In this document: positions 61,901-64,000 of the stretch, in pieces
How positions within the stretch are numbered: position 1 is the stretch's first letter
Layout of the letters: every line of letters starts with the position of its first letter
DNA from: Procambarus clarkii
Lineage: Eukaryota > Arthropoda > Malacostraca > Decapoda > Cambaridae
Assembly (NCBI RefSeq): GCF_040958095.1
Contig: NC_091160.1
Location: forward strand, 42,855,968-42,919,967
Length of the DNA stretch: 64,000 bases
Direction of reading: 5' to 3'
Notes under the pieces: generated by a model
Told to the model about the DNA's origin: nothing
Seen by the model: the letters and a program-made list of their open reading frames with translations, nothing else
Databases searched by the model: none
Made by a program: the position numbers and the translations under genes

Positions 61901-62465
61901 CTCTAAGTGTACATCGAGGTAGGAACTGGGCGATGGCTCGGTAACGGTGGCACGTTGCAAGCTTCGAGCAAAGGAGTTGATCCAGAGGATGGAGAGAGGA
62001 TCAAATGTTACTTGTAAGGGATTCAGTTGCAGGTACAATTTGGGAGGTGGCACTGAAAAATAGAAAGGAAAATAATTTGTAACTGCAGTGTGAAAATGTA
62101 TATTGAAAGTACTGTACTATAACTATGTAAAGTAACAGTGCTTTAATATTTACTAAAACATCACATTTTAACAGATTCGTTGACTGCATACAAAAATATT
62201 ACATAATAATTGAGAGGATGGGTTAAAATTTGAGCATATAGTGCAAACCCACTCGTACAGAATTTGGTCCAACGAGAGCTCGGATGCACTGGAAGGATTC
62301 CATTTCAGTCATAAATTAGGTTGAAAATTTATAAATAAAAAGAGTGGATATGAGACCACAACTATGACTAACCTGGGAACTCTGAGTCTGCTGGATAATA
62401 GTACGTGGTAAACTCCAGGTGGAGGCTGGCCATCTGTGTAGGCAGCTTGAAGCGCTCCTTGTCCC
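9871..62465 (-). CDS. BLTP3: BLTP3-family (UHRF1BP1/SHIP164-like) bridge-like lipid transfer protein, 3' half, eight exons
   Basis: Eight exons on the minus strand (62373-62465, 61886-62052, 59980-60226, 57222-58675, 38568-38702, 10827-11099, 10368-10521, 9871-10052) join in one frame to give about 900 residues ending in a stop. All seven introns begin GT and end AG, and their phases match at every junction. Family features seen: a YYYP...FPVPPPKLY block, an MPR block, a long variable serine-rich middle, a MTG(L)VDxxEDE-like block followed by NITSPG, and a short C-terminal coiled coil. Vertebrate members are about 1,440-1,460 residues, so roughly 450-550 N-terminal residues with the chorein domain lie beyond 64,000. 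Family knowledge: these proteins form a hydrophobic groove carrying phospholipids between membranes and act on endosomes, lysosomes and endosome-to-Golgi traffic. I infer one arthropod BLTP3 gene and cannot separate the A and B paralogues. The promoter is outside the window. Confidence 0.93.
10140..10262 (+). repeat. diverged relative of the snapback retroposon
   Basis: ATGACATTTTGGCCCATCCT and its partial reverse complement GGATGGACTGAAACATCAT flank a short loop, in BLTP3 intron G-H. The sequence resembles the arms of the intact snapback copies, but the ends are gone. Confidence 0.6.
10368..10521 (-). CDS. BLTP3: BLTP3 exon G
   Basis: The exon is 154 nt, entered in phase 0 after TTCTCTAG and left one base into a codon at GAGG|GTGAGA. 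It encodes ILMERIGLQLTEDR, PANITSPGSVPTVVWLPRL, IVKRDNDGVFTLLPQSE. The NITSPG motif followed by an LxVxRxxDG strand is typical of the C-terminal BLTP3 domain. The flanking introns are only 305 and 315 bp. Confidence 0.95.
10827..11099 (-). CDS. BLTP3: BLTP3 exon F
   Basis: The exon is 273 nt and 91 codons, phase 0 on both sides, with acceptor TTACTTACAG and donor GAG|GTATTT. It encodes TKFSSRCRGWSDSL, CLKIRLDTHVEP, LIKPFLEGHVADLNMSLL, then MSTITGLVDLIEDEVMPQP and FPME. The TGLVDxxEDEVMPxPxPM block is one of the best conserved stretches of BLTP3 proteins and largely fixes the family call. The longer open frame on the minus strand here is in another frame and is not the coding one. Confidence 0.95.
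11160..11270 (-). repeat. tRNA-like SINE fragment, family D
   Basis: The minus strand reads GTGATTGGGTTGAACCC and GCAGGTTCGATCACAC (box-B-like). The outer bases GAAAATATTGAGGCC and GGCCTCAATATTTC are inverted around it. Confidence 0.55.
11486..11556. repeat. (TA)n microsatellite
   Basis: TA dinucleotide run ending in CACACACA. Confidence 0.95.
12130..14575. mobile_element. GC-rich composite inverted-arm element, long diverged copy
   Basis: This GC-rich block stands out from AT-rich surroundings. Its right part (14,270-14,570) matches the arm at 32,200-32,560 and 40,090-40,415: GGGGGAGTTC, CTTTCTGGGTGCCTAAGCC, TCGATGGCAGA, then AGCTCC.GGGAGCCGACGGGG. The interior at 13,970-14,230 matches 31,880-32,130. 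Many overlapping open frames exist on both strands (up to 147 codons) but none carries a recognisable domain. A G run lies at 13,603-13,627. Confidence 0.6.
14930..16450. other. GC-rich repeat-like block, related to 50,720-51,120
   Basis: The 16,170-16,440 part (GACCCACTGCTTCCTGTGCC and following) resembles 50,930-51,080. A 158-codon open frame on the minus strand (15,466-15,942) has no motif and overlaps other frames; I do not call it a gene. Confidence 0.45.
17221..20030. repeat. 2.8-kb CT/CG simple-sequence satellite with higher-order periods
   Basis: The plus strand is made almost only of C, T and G as CTCG, CTCTCT and CGCG blocks. Domains differ: an irregular left part with CGCTCGCTCGGTCTCT variants (17,221-17,880 and 18,000-18,535), a homogeneous 26-bp unit containing GCTCACTCGCTCGC (notably 18,536-19,390, about 30 units), a 25-bp unit containing GCGCCTCGCTCGC (19,475-19,690), then an irregular right part. 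It lies in the E-F intron, so the BLTP3 pre-mRNA carries the GA-rich strand. Long open frames through it are a by-product of composition. Confidence 0.97.
20280..20680 (+). repeat. diverged snapback-retroposon arms around a G-rich tract
   Basis: Half-arms related to the snapback family occur at 20,283-20,335 (GACTGAAACATCAA) and 20,636-20,675 (ACGACATTTTGGTCCATCC), separated by the G-rich tract. They may be one old copy split by expansion of the G tract; the joining is inference. Confidence 0.4.
20382..20545 (+). repeat. G-rich minisatellite with GGGGGGTGGAT units
   Basis: About 160 bp of GGGGGGTGGAT and GGGGGGATGTGG units. Many runs of four or more G on the plus strand give strong quadruplex potential. 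Confidence 0.93.
22025..22190 (+). repeat. LINE family B 3' end, 5'-truncated
   Basis: Encodes the tail FKALYGKEYWEDGTP-like and ends CTCTCATCCTGCAACTACAC then TTAGGTAATTAC, as in the other family-B copies. Confidence 0.8.
22440..22915 (+). pseudogene. pogo/Tigger-like transposase N-terminal remnant
   Basis: Frame pieces read KRELVMKLERGHPNTSLVKE and YDICTSTIF (psq-type helix-turn-helix), then KILKTKIYDNTDGAVYQWF and AQQCTSGV (CENP-B-type second helix-turn-helix), then SWVTGFKCWH in another frame. Stops and shifts separate them, and no DDE catalytic part follows. A plain DNA-transposon relic. Confidence 0.65.
23372..23600. repeat. 50-bp minisatellite
   Basis: Units contain GGCTGGATGGACAGCCATAC and AGGTTGTGTGAACAGTCATA. 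The period is exactly 50 bp at 23,461 and 23,511, and the left end uses shorter half-units. Confidence 0.93.
23930..25645. repeat. inverted repeat pair of ~85 bp, 1.5 kb apart
   Basis: 23,936-24,020 (TTACTATCCACATTTATG ... AGATCTATTTCTA) is the reverse complement of 25,555-25,640. The outer boundaries both begin TTACTATCCACATTTATG. They could be terminal repeats of a ~1.7-kb element or two independent copies; no transposase is seen between them. Confidence 0.6.
24947..25213 (+). repeat. tRNA-derived SINE, family A
   Basis: GGGGTCTCTTAGCACAGTTGG, box B GGGTTCAATTCC, then GGACAGAAATGG, CACCTAATGCC, a GTAAATGGGTA block, a GGGTTGCA block, and tail CTTCCTGTCCCCAAC. Confidence 0.85.
26327..26517 (+). 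mobile_element. snapback retroposon copy 2
   Basis: Same structure as copy 1. Flanks CTAATACTTATT (26315-26326) and CTAATACGTATT (26518-26529) give a 12-bp target-site duplication with one mismatch at exactly the same element ends. Confidence 0.88.
26815..26945 (+). repeat. diverged snapback-family copy
   Basis: ATGATGTTTCGATCCATCCT and its inverted partner AGGATGGACTGAAACATCAT sit around a six-base loop, followed by a tail with TATGCTATTGTTATTTTGTC and CTGC resembling the family 3' tail. Confidence 0.6.
26995..27125. repeat. degenerate ~21-bp tandem repeat
   Basis: Repeated GTGGGTC(C/T)..TTATA(C/T) units, five or six imperfect copies. Confidence 0.6.
27253..27515. repeat. degenerate ~50-bp tandem repeat
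   Basis: Repeats of TGTGATAGAACTACTGGTAT followed by AGGATGAGTATGAGTGA, four or five imperfect units. Confidence 0.7.
27920..28015 (-). repeat. tRNA-like SINE fragment, family D
   Basis: The minus strand has GTGATTGAGTCAGAAGTGTG and box-B-like GGGTTTGATCCC, and resembles 11,160-11,270. Confidence 0.55.
29199..29365 (+). mobile_element. snapback retroposon copy 3
   Basis: Flanked by a perfect 14-bp target-site duplication, ACAACGAACAACGT, at 29185-29198 and 29366-29379. The left arm is shorter than in copies 1 and 2. Ends CTCCTCGTCTGC. Confidence 0.9.
30337..30540 (+). repeat. tRNA-derived SINE, family A
   Basis: GGGGTCTCGTAATACAGTTGG, box-B-like GGGTTTGATTCCC and a CAGAAATGG block. It runs straight into the LINE tail at 30,545. 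Confidence 0.8.
30545..30840 (-). repeat. LINE family B 3' end, 5'-truncated
   Basis: On the minus strand it ends AGAGCTACGCTC-like then ACTACACTTAAGTAATTAC. The translation keeps NRVVDGWNK-like and VEAKIIGSFKA-like pieces of the LINE C-terminus. Confidence 0.8.
31010..32578. mobile_element. composite inverted-arm element, copy A
   Basis: Order: terminal block T (AGTGTTGAATGTAA..., 31,010), arm, inverted T' (...ATTATATTCAATGCTG, ending 31,421), a short hairpin (GGGGAGCTTCTTGGCTCCCTGG), an interior to about 32,165, then the arm in reverse ending GAGCTCCAGGAAGCTGAAGG. The same order occurs at 38,951-40,418. No coding domain recognised. Confidence 0.75.
32868..33805 (-). pseudogene. LINE family A reverse-transcriptase fragment
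   Basis: Pieces read LTKGVGPDRIP, then IWKTANVVPIYKKGDRQEAL, NYRPVSQT, KVMEKIMRKRFIEYLEG and HHQHGFGDGKSCLTGLIEF: the N-terminal fingers of a non-LTR RT, without the catalytic ADD box. It differs clearly from family B next to it, and its 3' part is missing. Confidence 0.85.
33806..37700 (-). pseudogene. LINE family B, copy 1, carrying a nested LINE
   Basis: Read on the minus strand from 37,700: a coiled-coil ORF1-like part (KECFAGFLVQDIMNGGFLGR, 37,170-37,520; EVIRHAKKLKCDDDGKLWSI, 36,560), then a C-terminal endonuclease part (36,000-36,340), then RT with LYLDLKKTFNRVPHKR-like, SGVPQG and FADDAK (34,290-34,616), and the start of the C-terminal domain. The endonuclease N-terminus and the 3' end are absent. 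Several frame breaks. CR1/Jockey-group by overall layout. Confidence 0.85.
34739..35333 (+). mobile_element. 5'-truncated LINE nested inside LINE B copy 1
   Basis: Encodes the ORF2 C-terminus to the stop at 35,014, including the zinc-knuckle-like CKLCQQNYSHTLRHYVMEC, followed by a ~320-bp 3' UTR ending AATAAATGAACTAACCTAAA. The 10-bp duplication ACACTTGCCA at 34729-34738 and 35334-35343 flanks it; the uninterrupted LINE B copy at 44,040 has one such site (ACACTTGTCA). It is in the opposite orientation to its host element. Confidence 0.85.
37860..38000 (+). repeat. LINE family B 3' end, 5'-truncated
   Basis: Ends GTAGCTCTCATCCTGAAACT then ACTGACGTAATTAC, preceded by the coding tail VSSFKAIYDS-like. 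Confidence 0.75.
38568..38702 (-). CDS. BLTP3: BLTP3 exon E
   Basis: The exon is 135 nt and 45 codons, phase 0 on both sides, with acceptor CTGATACAG and donor CAG|GTACCT. It encodes ISVVTFKMSRMQIVQES, then STVKVQ and VCEECSTMGYDEFQ. It stands alone between the two giant introns and lacks an ATG-to-stop frame of its own; I found it by joining phases and by family resemblance (SVVTF...VVQES...CEEC...DEFQ). It joins directly to exon D upstream and exon F downstream. Confidence 0.9.
38951..40418. mobile_element. composite inverted-arm element, copy B (best preserved)
   Basis: T block 38,951-39,004 (CAGCGTTGAATGTAATGAAA...) is matched by its reverse complement T' at 39,442-39,494. From 38,995 to about 39,335 the sequence is the near-perfect reverse complement of 40,060-40,405. 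Between them lie a hairpin (GGGGAGCCCCTTCGGCTCCCC, 39,507) and a ~500-bp interior shared with 31,450-31,800. Short open frames on both strands lack motifs. Confidence 0.82.
40768..41806 (+). mobile_element. internally deleted Tigger/pogo-type DNA transposon
   Basis: Ends TAGTGGTACCTCGGGTTATGAACG-like and, inverted, CAGAGGTGCCTCAG, with TA on both sides (TA target). The open frame 41,050-41,259 encodes a CENP-B-type helix-turn-helix start (MTIEEKQEIICKHENGNRVVELARQY). Sequence after it matches the transposase C-terminus (DLFNNNVIPHYREVLQRRE). The DDE catalytic centre between them is missing, so it is non-autonomous. Confidence 0.85.
42676..42750. repeat. composite-element T block, left piece cut by a LINE
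   Basis: CCAGCGTTGAATGTAATGAA through GGCTCCCTGGGGCTATACCG matches 38,950-39,020. The next part of the element resumes at about 46,130, beyond the LINE. Confidence 0.75.
42751..46120 (-). pseudogene. LINE family B, copy 2 (endonuclease, RT and 3' end)
   Basis: On the minus strand: APE endonuclease starting DIVALTETKLEDD (about 45,765), with FNLKSIDWE (45,410) and LDLIFT (45,240); RT with VGPDGVSPWVLRECAPE (44,230), DCIYLDLK (43,870), NDTSGVPQGSVLAPVMF (43,690) and FTDDAK (43,600; FADD in the other copies); C-terminal domain ATLSNFRIALKYVDGK, RRKRGDMITTYKIVTGIYK; 3' tail GTAATTAC. Several frame breaks, so no longer autonomous. It carries a SINE at 44,700-44,950. Confidence 0.9.
44700..44950 (-). 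repeat. tRNA-derived SINE, family B, inserted in LINE copy 2
   Basis: The minus-strand head reads GGGAGCCGGTCGGCCGAGCG with box A, CTTGTGA as anticodon-like loop, box B GGTTCGATCCC, then GAGAAACAATGGGCAGAG and a GTACAATAGGTACCTGGGTG block. The corresponding place in LINE copy 1 (near 36,010) is uninterrupted. Confidence 0.85.
46125..47160. mobile_element. composite inverted-arm element, right piece of LINE-split copy
   Basis: 46,135-46,500 matches the arm at 39,040-39,360 (ACCAGAACCTGGC, GAGGCATGAGGAGCAATGGCC, CATGACGTCAC). 46,615-46,680 matches the interior of the other copies but in reverse orientation, including CCTGGTAAGTACTGCC. Confidence 0.65.
47700..48846 (+). pseudogene. piggyBac-like element, deleted
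   Basis: Start-like piece MGGAHTSGSQTPVRQGFERS at 48,091. Near the 3' end KGVRKCVICNT gives the first CxxC of a piggyBac cysteine-rich domain, and another frame continues WCNKSEVALCTMDYFVDYYS to a stop at about 48,846. The catalytic middle is missing. Exact ends (TTAA) not fixed. Confidence 0.65.
49445..49540 (+). repeat. hAT-like terminal sequence
   Basis: TTCCAACTTTTTGGGGAACG followed by ACCCCCGGGGGGTCATGACCC resembles the ends of hAT elements (GGTTCTCAACCTTTTT, then CGCGACCCC). A possible opposite end, AAAAAAGGTTAAGAATGCCTG, lies at 51,350-51,370; pairing is uncertain. Confidence 0.45.
49820..51120. other. repeat-like block, no gene
   Basis: The 131-codon open frame at 49,866-50,261 has no motif. 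50,930-51,080 resembles 16,300-16,390, so this is probably another dispersed element. An AC microsatellite lies at 50,388-50,404. Confidence 0.4.
51705..51800. repeat. composite-element T-like block
   Basis: TTTTGAATGTAATGAAACGT then CCTTTTCTGGTGGACC resembles the T block of the composite elements. Confidence 0.5.
51930..52132 (-). repeat. tRNA-derived SINE, family A
   Basis: The minus strand has box-B-like GGGTACGATCCCC, then a GATATGATTGGACATATTTCC-like block and a GTAAAGTAGGTAACGG-like block, and the tail. Confidence 0.7.
52266..52336. repeat. 11-bp tandem repeat (CCCCCAGGCTG)
   Basis: Six nearly identical units, C-rich on the plus strand. They are open in frame as a Pro/Gly/Cys/Ala repeat, which is chance. 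Confidence 0.95.
52826..52851. repeat. A homopolymer
   Basis: A run of about 26 A. Confidence 0.95.
52972..53243 (+). repeat. tRNA-derived SINE, family A (best copy)
   Basis: GGATCCCGGTAGTACAGTCGG, box B GGGTTCGAATCCC (a perfect consensus), GGACAGAAATGG, CACCTAATGCCTC, a GTACATAGGTACTCGG block, and tail GGCTTCCTGTCCCTCAACAC. Confidence 0.88.
53400..53640 (-). repeat. tRNA-derived SINE, family C
   Basis: On the minus strand GTGACGTAGTGGTAAC, box-B-like GATTTGAATCTTGC, then TAATTGGGTACGAGGTTGTT and AACCAATTAG, matching the body at 60,900-60,975. Confidence 0.7.
53990..54080 (+). repeat. interstitial TTAGG-like tract
   Basis: Loose GGTTAGGTTA units; resembles the arthropod telomere repeat but is degenerate. 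Confidence 0.6.
55430..56485 (+). pseudogene. LINE family B, copy 3, 5'-truncated
   Basis: Starts within the RT (NFLTDEGS-like), keeps FADDAK near 55,625, VLDSKLLPEEHTKKIVRGAD, LSNFRLAFNYMDGEILKKLF, and ends TTACACTTAGG-like TAATTAC. Several frame breaks. Confidence 0.85.
57222..58675 (-). CDS. BLTP3: BLTP3 exon D (long central exon)
   Basis: The exon is 1,454 nt (about 484 residues), entered in phase 1 after TTATTACAG and left in phase 0 at GATTCA|GTAAGT. The first ~70 residues are conserved: ALWIQARDILFIHCEPLW, then PFVDAFPLSLWIYI. A low-complexity stretch follows, then a helical block (HYQYLFLMRQLDVITEL), a long Ser/Thr/Pro/Gln-rich region likely to be disordered, and KGLTSGFTNLMSTLESAV. 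Near the end, an acidic stretch precedes FVLV (codons 57390-57401), which resembles an ATG8-binding LIR core. The open frame runs on to a stop at 57174, but the perfect GTAAGT and the in-frame join to exon E argue that the exon ends at 57222. Confidence 0.94.
59100..59200 (-). repeat. tRNA-like SINE head in intron C-D
   Basis: The minus strand has TCGTGGTCCACTGGTTA (box A-like) and CTGGTTCATTCCC (box B-like) about 38 nt apart, then a poorly preserved body. Confidence 0.5.
59980..60226 (-). CDS. BLTP3: BLTP3 exon C
   Basis: The exon is 247 nt, entered in phase 0 after a CAG acceptor and left in phase 1 at ATGG|GTAAGT. It encodes about 82 residues, including HAMHIQASRVILSNMRP and LFFASTFPASSTDFQP and ending KHAM. 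It continues the groove-forming region between the MPR block and the long middle exon. The opposite strand is also open here; that is a shadow. Confidence 0.93.
60800..61320 (+). repeat. tRNA-derived SINE, family C, with amplified tail
   Basis: TGGTGGAGCAGTGGTAACAC (box A), GGATCGAGTCCTGG (box B), then a body. From 60,985 a block of 114-128 bp (ATGAGCTATGGGAAGGGAAA ... GTAAAACTAGTAGG) is repeated nearly three times, with an 11-bp GTAAAACTAGT sub-repeat inside. It lies in BLTP3 intron B-C. Confidence 0.75.
61886..62052 (-). CDS. BLTP3: BLTP3 exon B
   Basis: The exon is 167 nt, entered in phase 1 after TTTCAG and left in phase 0 at AGA|GTAAGT. It encodes about 55 residues starting VPPPKLYLQLNPLQVTFD, then ILWINSFARSL, and ending LDVHLEAIMPR. 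The alternation of short hydrophobic and polar residues fits the beta-strand repeats of RBG lipid-transfer proteins. The preceding intron is only 320 bp. Confidence 0.94.
62373..62465 (-). CDS. BLTP3: BLTP3 exon A (first visible)
   Basis: The exon is 93 nt. It starts after a TTTTCTAG acceptor with two bases finishing a codon, and ends one base into a codon before GTTAGT. It encodes about 31 residues including KERFKLPTQ and LEFTTYYYPADSEFP. The YYYP...FP motif leading into PPPKLY is a strong family signature in the part of the groove just after the chorein domain. It needs an upstream exon ending in phase 1, which I do not find between 62,466 and 64,000. Confidence 0.92.
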
Positions 62466-62924
62466 CTAGAAAAGTTAACCATTTCTTGTCAAGTTTGCAC
62501 AATAAAAAAAAATCTTATCTAAATACCTTTAATGCTTGTTTCCTCCAGAAACACCCAATCCCTGAGGGGACATGGCCTCAAATTATCTTCCCCTAAACAT
62601 CTTAAGCACCTTCAGAATATTTTTCTCTCTATTGATATTCATTGCATTCACACATTCCACGACTTATTACATGAGCCACAAAATAAATCAAATCGGTGCA
62701 TCAGTTCACCTTCAAGTCGTCTGCATTCTCAACATAATGCAAGTAGCAAGCACAAAAATGATTTGGCATGAACTAAAGCACTACAATTCAGGAGCCATTA
62801 TTAGGAACTAAACACCAATTATATAATGAAAATATAATCCTTCACTTCATGCTTCAAGCTGAGAAAACAAAAGTATTGAAGAAATATACATAAATTCTCT
62901 GTTGTGAACAGAACTGTAGACAGT

Positions 62925-63060
62925 TGGCATCAGTTAAATGAGAGGGTAGGTGCTGCCATAACCATCGCAAGCTGTAAAACATCACATAAAGGTTACAGGG
63001 AAGATGGGACATCCCAAGCATAGCTCTTATTCTGTAACTACCCTTAAAATAGTTACACAC
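62925..63060 (+). repeat. LINE family B 3' end, diverged
   Basis: Resembles the LINE B tail: TAAATGAGAGGGTAGG, then GGGAAGATGGGACATCC, AGCTCTTATTCTGTAACTAC. Confidence 0.65.
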
Positions 63061-63172
63061 AATGTACTATACATAGATTTTTCACAAACATCATGCAGTG
63101 CTACAACTATAAGTGTGTGATCAAATGGTAAAACAGACAATATCAATGAAAAACAGACAAGCAATAAGGTAG

Positions 63173-63346
63173 GTTGACCAGACCACACACTAGAAGGTGA
63201 AGGGACGACGACGTTTCAGTCCGTCCTGGACCATTCTCACAATCGACTTAATAATGGTCCAGGACGGACCGAAACGTCGACGTCCCTTCACCTTCTAGTG
63301 TGTGGTCTGGTCAACTTACTTTAGCCACGTTATTGTGATGTTTCGC
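63173..63346 (+). mobile_element. snapback retroposon copy 4
   Basis: The arms are well preserved, and it ends GTGATGTTTCGC. Flanks AAGCAATAAGGTAG (63159-63172) and AAGCAATAACATAA (63347-63360) share 11 of 14 bases. Confidence 0.85.
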
Positions 63347-63576
63347 AAGCAATAACATAAGTAGTTAAACATTGCTGTCATTTGGAAAAACAATATAGTG
63401 AAGCTGTAGAAACATTTGAAAAAGAGTACAGTGTGACATCATAGAGCCTGCTCTTTTTGTGTATATCTTAACTAAAAATGTTAAAGAATACTAATGGGTT
63501 ACTACAACACAAATACATGAAGTCGTGATGTTGGGCCCTTTGACTACCATGCACTACACCATGAGGCAAACTAAGA

Positions 63577-63955
63577 CTCCGGTGTTAAATATAATGAAAT
63601 GCCCCTCTCTAGTTTGTCCTTGGTGCTTCCATATTCCTGGGGCCAGATTCACGAAGCAGTTACGCAAGTACTTACGAACCTGTACGTCTTTTCTCAATCT
63701 TTGGCGGCTTTGGTTACAAATATTAAACAGTTAATGAGCTCCGAAGCACCAGGAGGCTGTTTATAACAATGACAACAGTTGATTGGGAAGTTTTCATGCT
63801 TGTAAACTGTTCACTAAATGTAACCAAAATCGTCAAGATTGAGGAAAGATGTACACGTTCGTAAGTACTTGCGTAACTACTTCGTGAATCTGGCCCTGGT
63901 TACTAGCCCTTCGAAGCCACCAAGGACCCACAATTAAGAAACATTTCATTATTCA
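63577..63955. mobile_element. composite-family terminal pair holding a MITE
   Basis: The left block (GGTGTTAAATATAATGAAAT...TTGTCCTTGGTGCTTCC) and right block (GAAGCCACCAAGGACCC...ATTATTCAATGCTGG) are inverted. The material between them is almost entirely the MITE at 63,640-63,898. Confidence 0.65.
63640..63898 (+). mobile_element. MITE with ~75-bp terminal inverted repeats, copy 2
   Basis: GGGCCAGATTCACGAAGCAG at the left and GTGAATCTGGCCC at the right, same body as 6,096-6,357 but reversed. It sits inside a composite-family element. Confidence 0.87.
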
Positions 63956-64000
63956 ATGCTGGTTTTCTGGGAGGGCTCCTATGGTGTTAACAACCTGGAA

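Overview
The window looks like nuclear DNA of an arthropod, most probably a decapod crustacean of the crayfish type. The evidence is one protein-coding gene split by very large introns, arthropod-type TTAGG motifs, many microsatellites, and tRNA-derived SINEs, CR1/Jockey-like LINEs and small inverted-repeat elements that look familiar from decapod genomes. The organism call is inference; no species marker is visible. Nothing bacterial, organellar or CRISPR-like was found, and no LTR retroelement, endogenous virus or Polinton was recognised.

The only host gene I can support lies on the minus strand. Its 3' half is present as eight exons between 62,465 and 9,871, encoding the last ~900 residues of a BLTP3-family protein (UHRF1BP1/BLTP3A and UHRF1BP1L/SHIP164/BLTP3B), a bridge-like lipid transfer protein of the VPS13/ATG2 superfamily. 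Every junction keeps the reading frame. The N-terminal chorein exons and the promoter lie beyond 64,000. Five introns are short (0.3-1.7 kb). The other two, 18.5 kb and 27.5 kb, make up most of the window.

Region by region: 1-9,870 lies downstream of the gene and holds a 30-bp minisatellite (588-1,436), TA microsatellites, a TA-flanked MITE carrying TTAGG-like blocks, and MITE and SINE copies. 9,871-11,099 carries the last three exons. 11,100-38,567 is the largest intron, with a 2.8-kb CT/CG simple-sequence satellite (17,221-20,030), a G-rich tract, GC-rich composite repeats, pogo-like remnants, SINEs and a LINE complex with a nested insertion. 38,568-38,702 is one exon. 38,703-57,221 is the second giant intron, with a composite inverted-arm element, an internally deleted Tigger/pogo element, a long LINE copy that split an older element, and a piggyBac remnant. 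57,222-62,465 carries four exons. 62,466-64,000 is intron with a nested MITE.

The best candidates for something undescribed are repeats: (i) a short snapback retroposon seen four times, three copies with exact or near-exact 12-14 bp target-site duplications; (ii) a composite family with inverted arms, and a splice-donor-like motif kept in its interior; (iii) the long GA-rich intronic satellite, which would be transcribed as purine-rich RNA.
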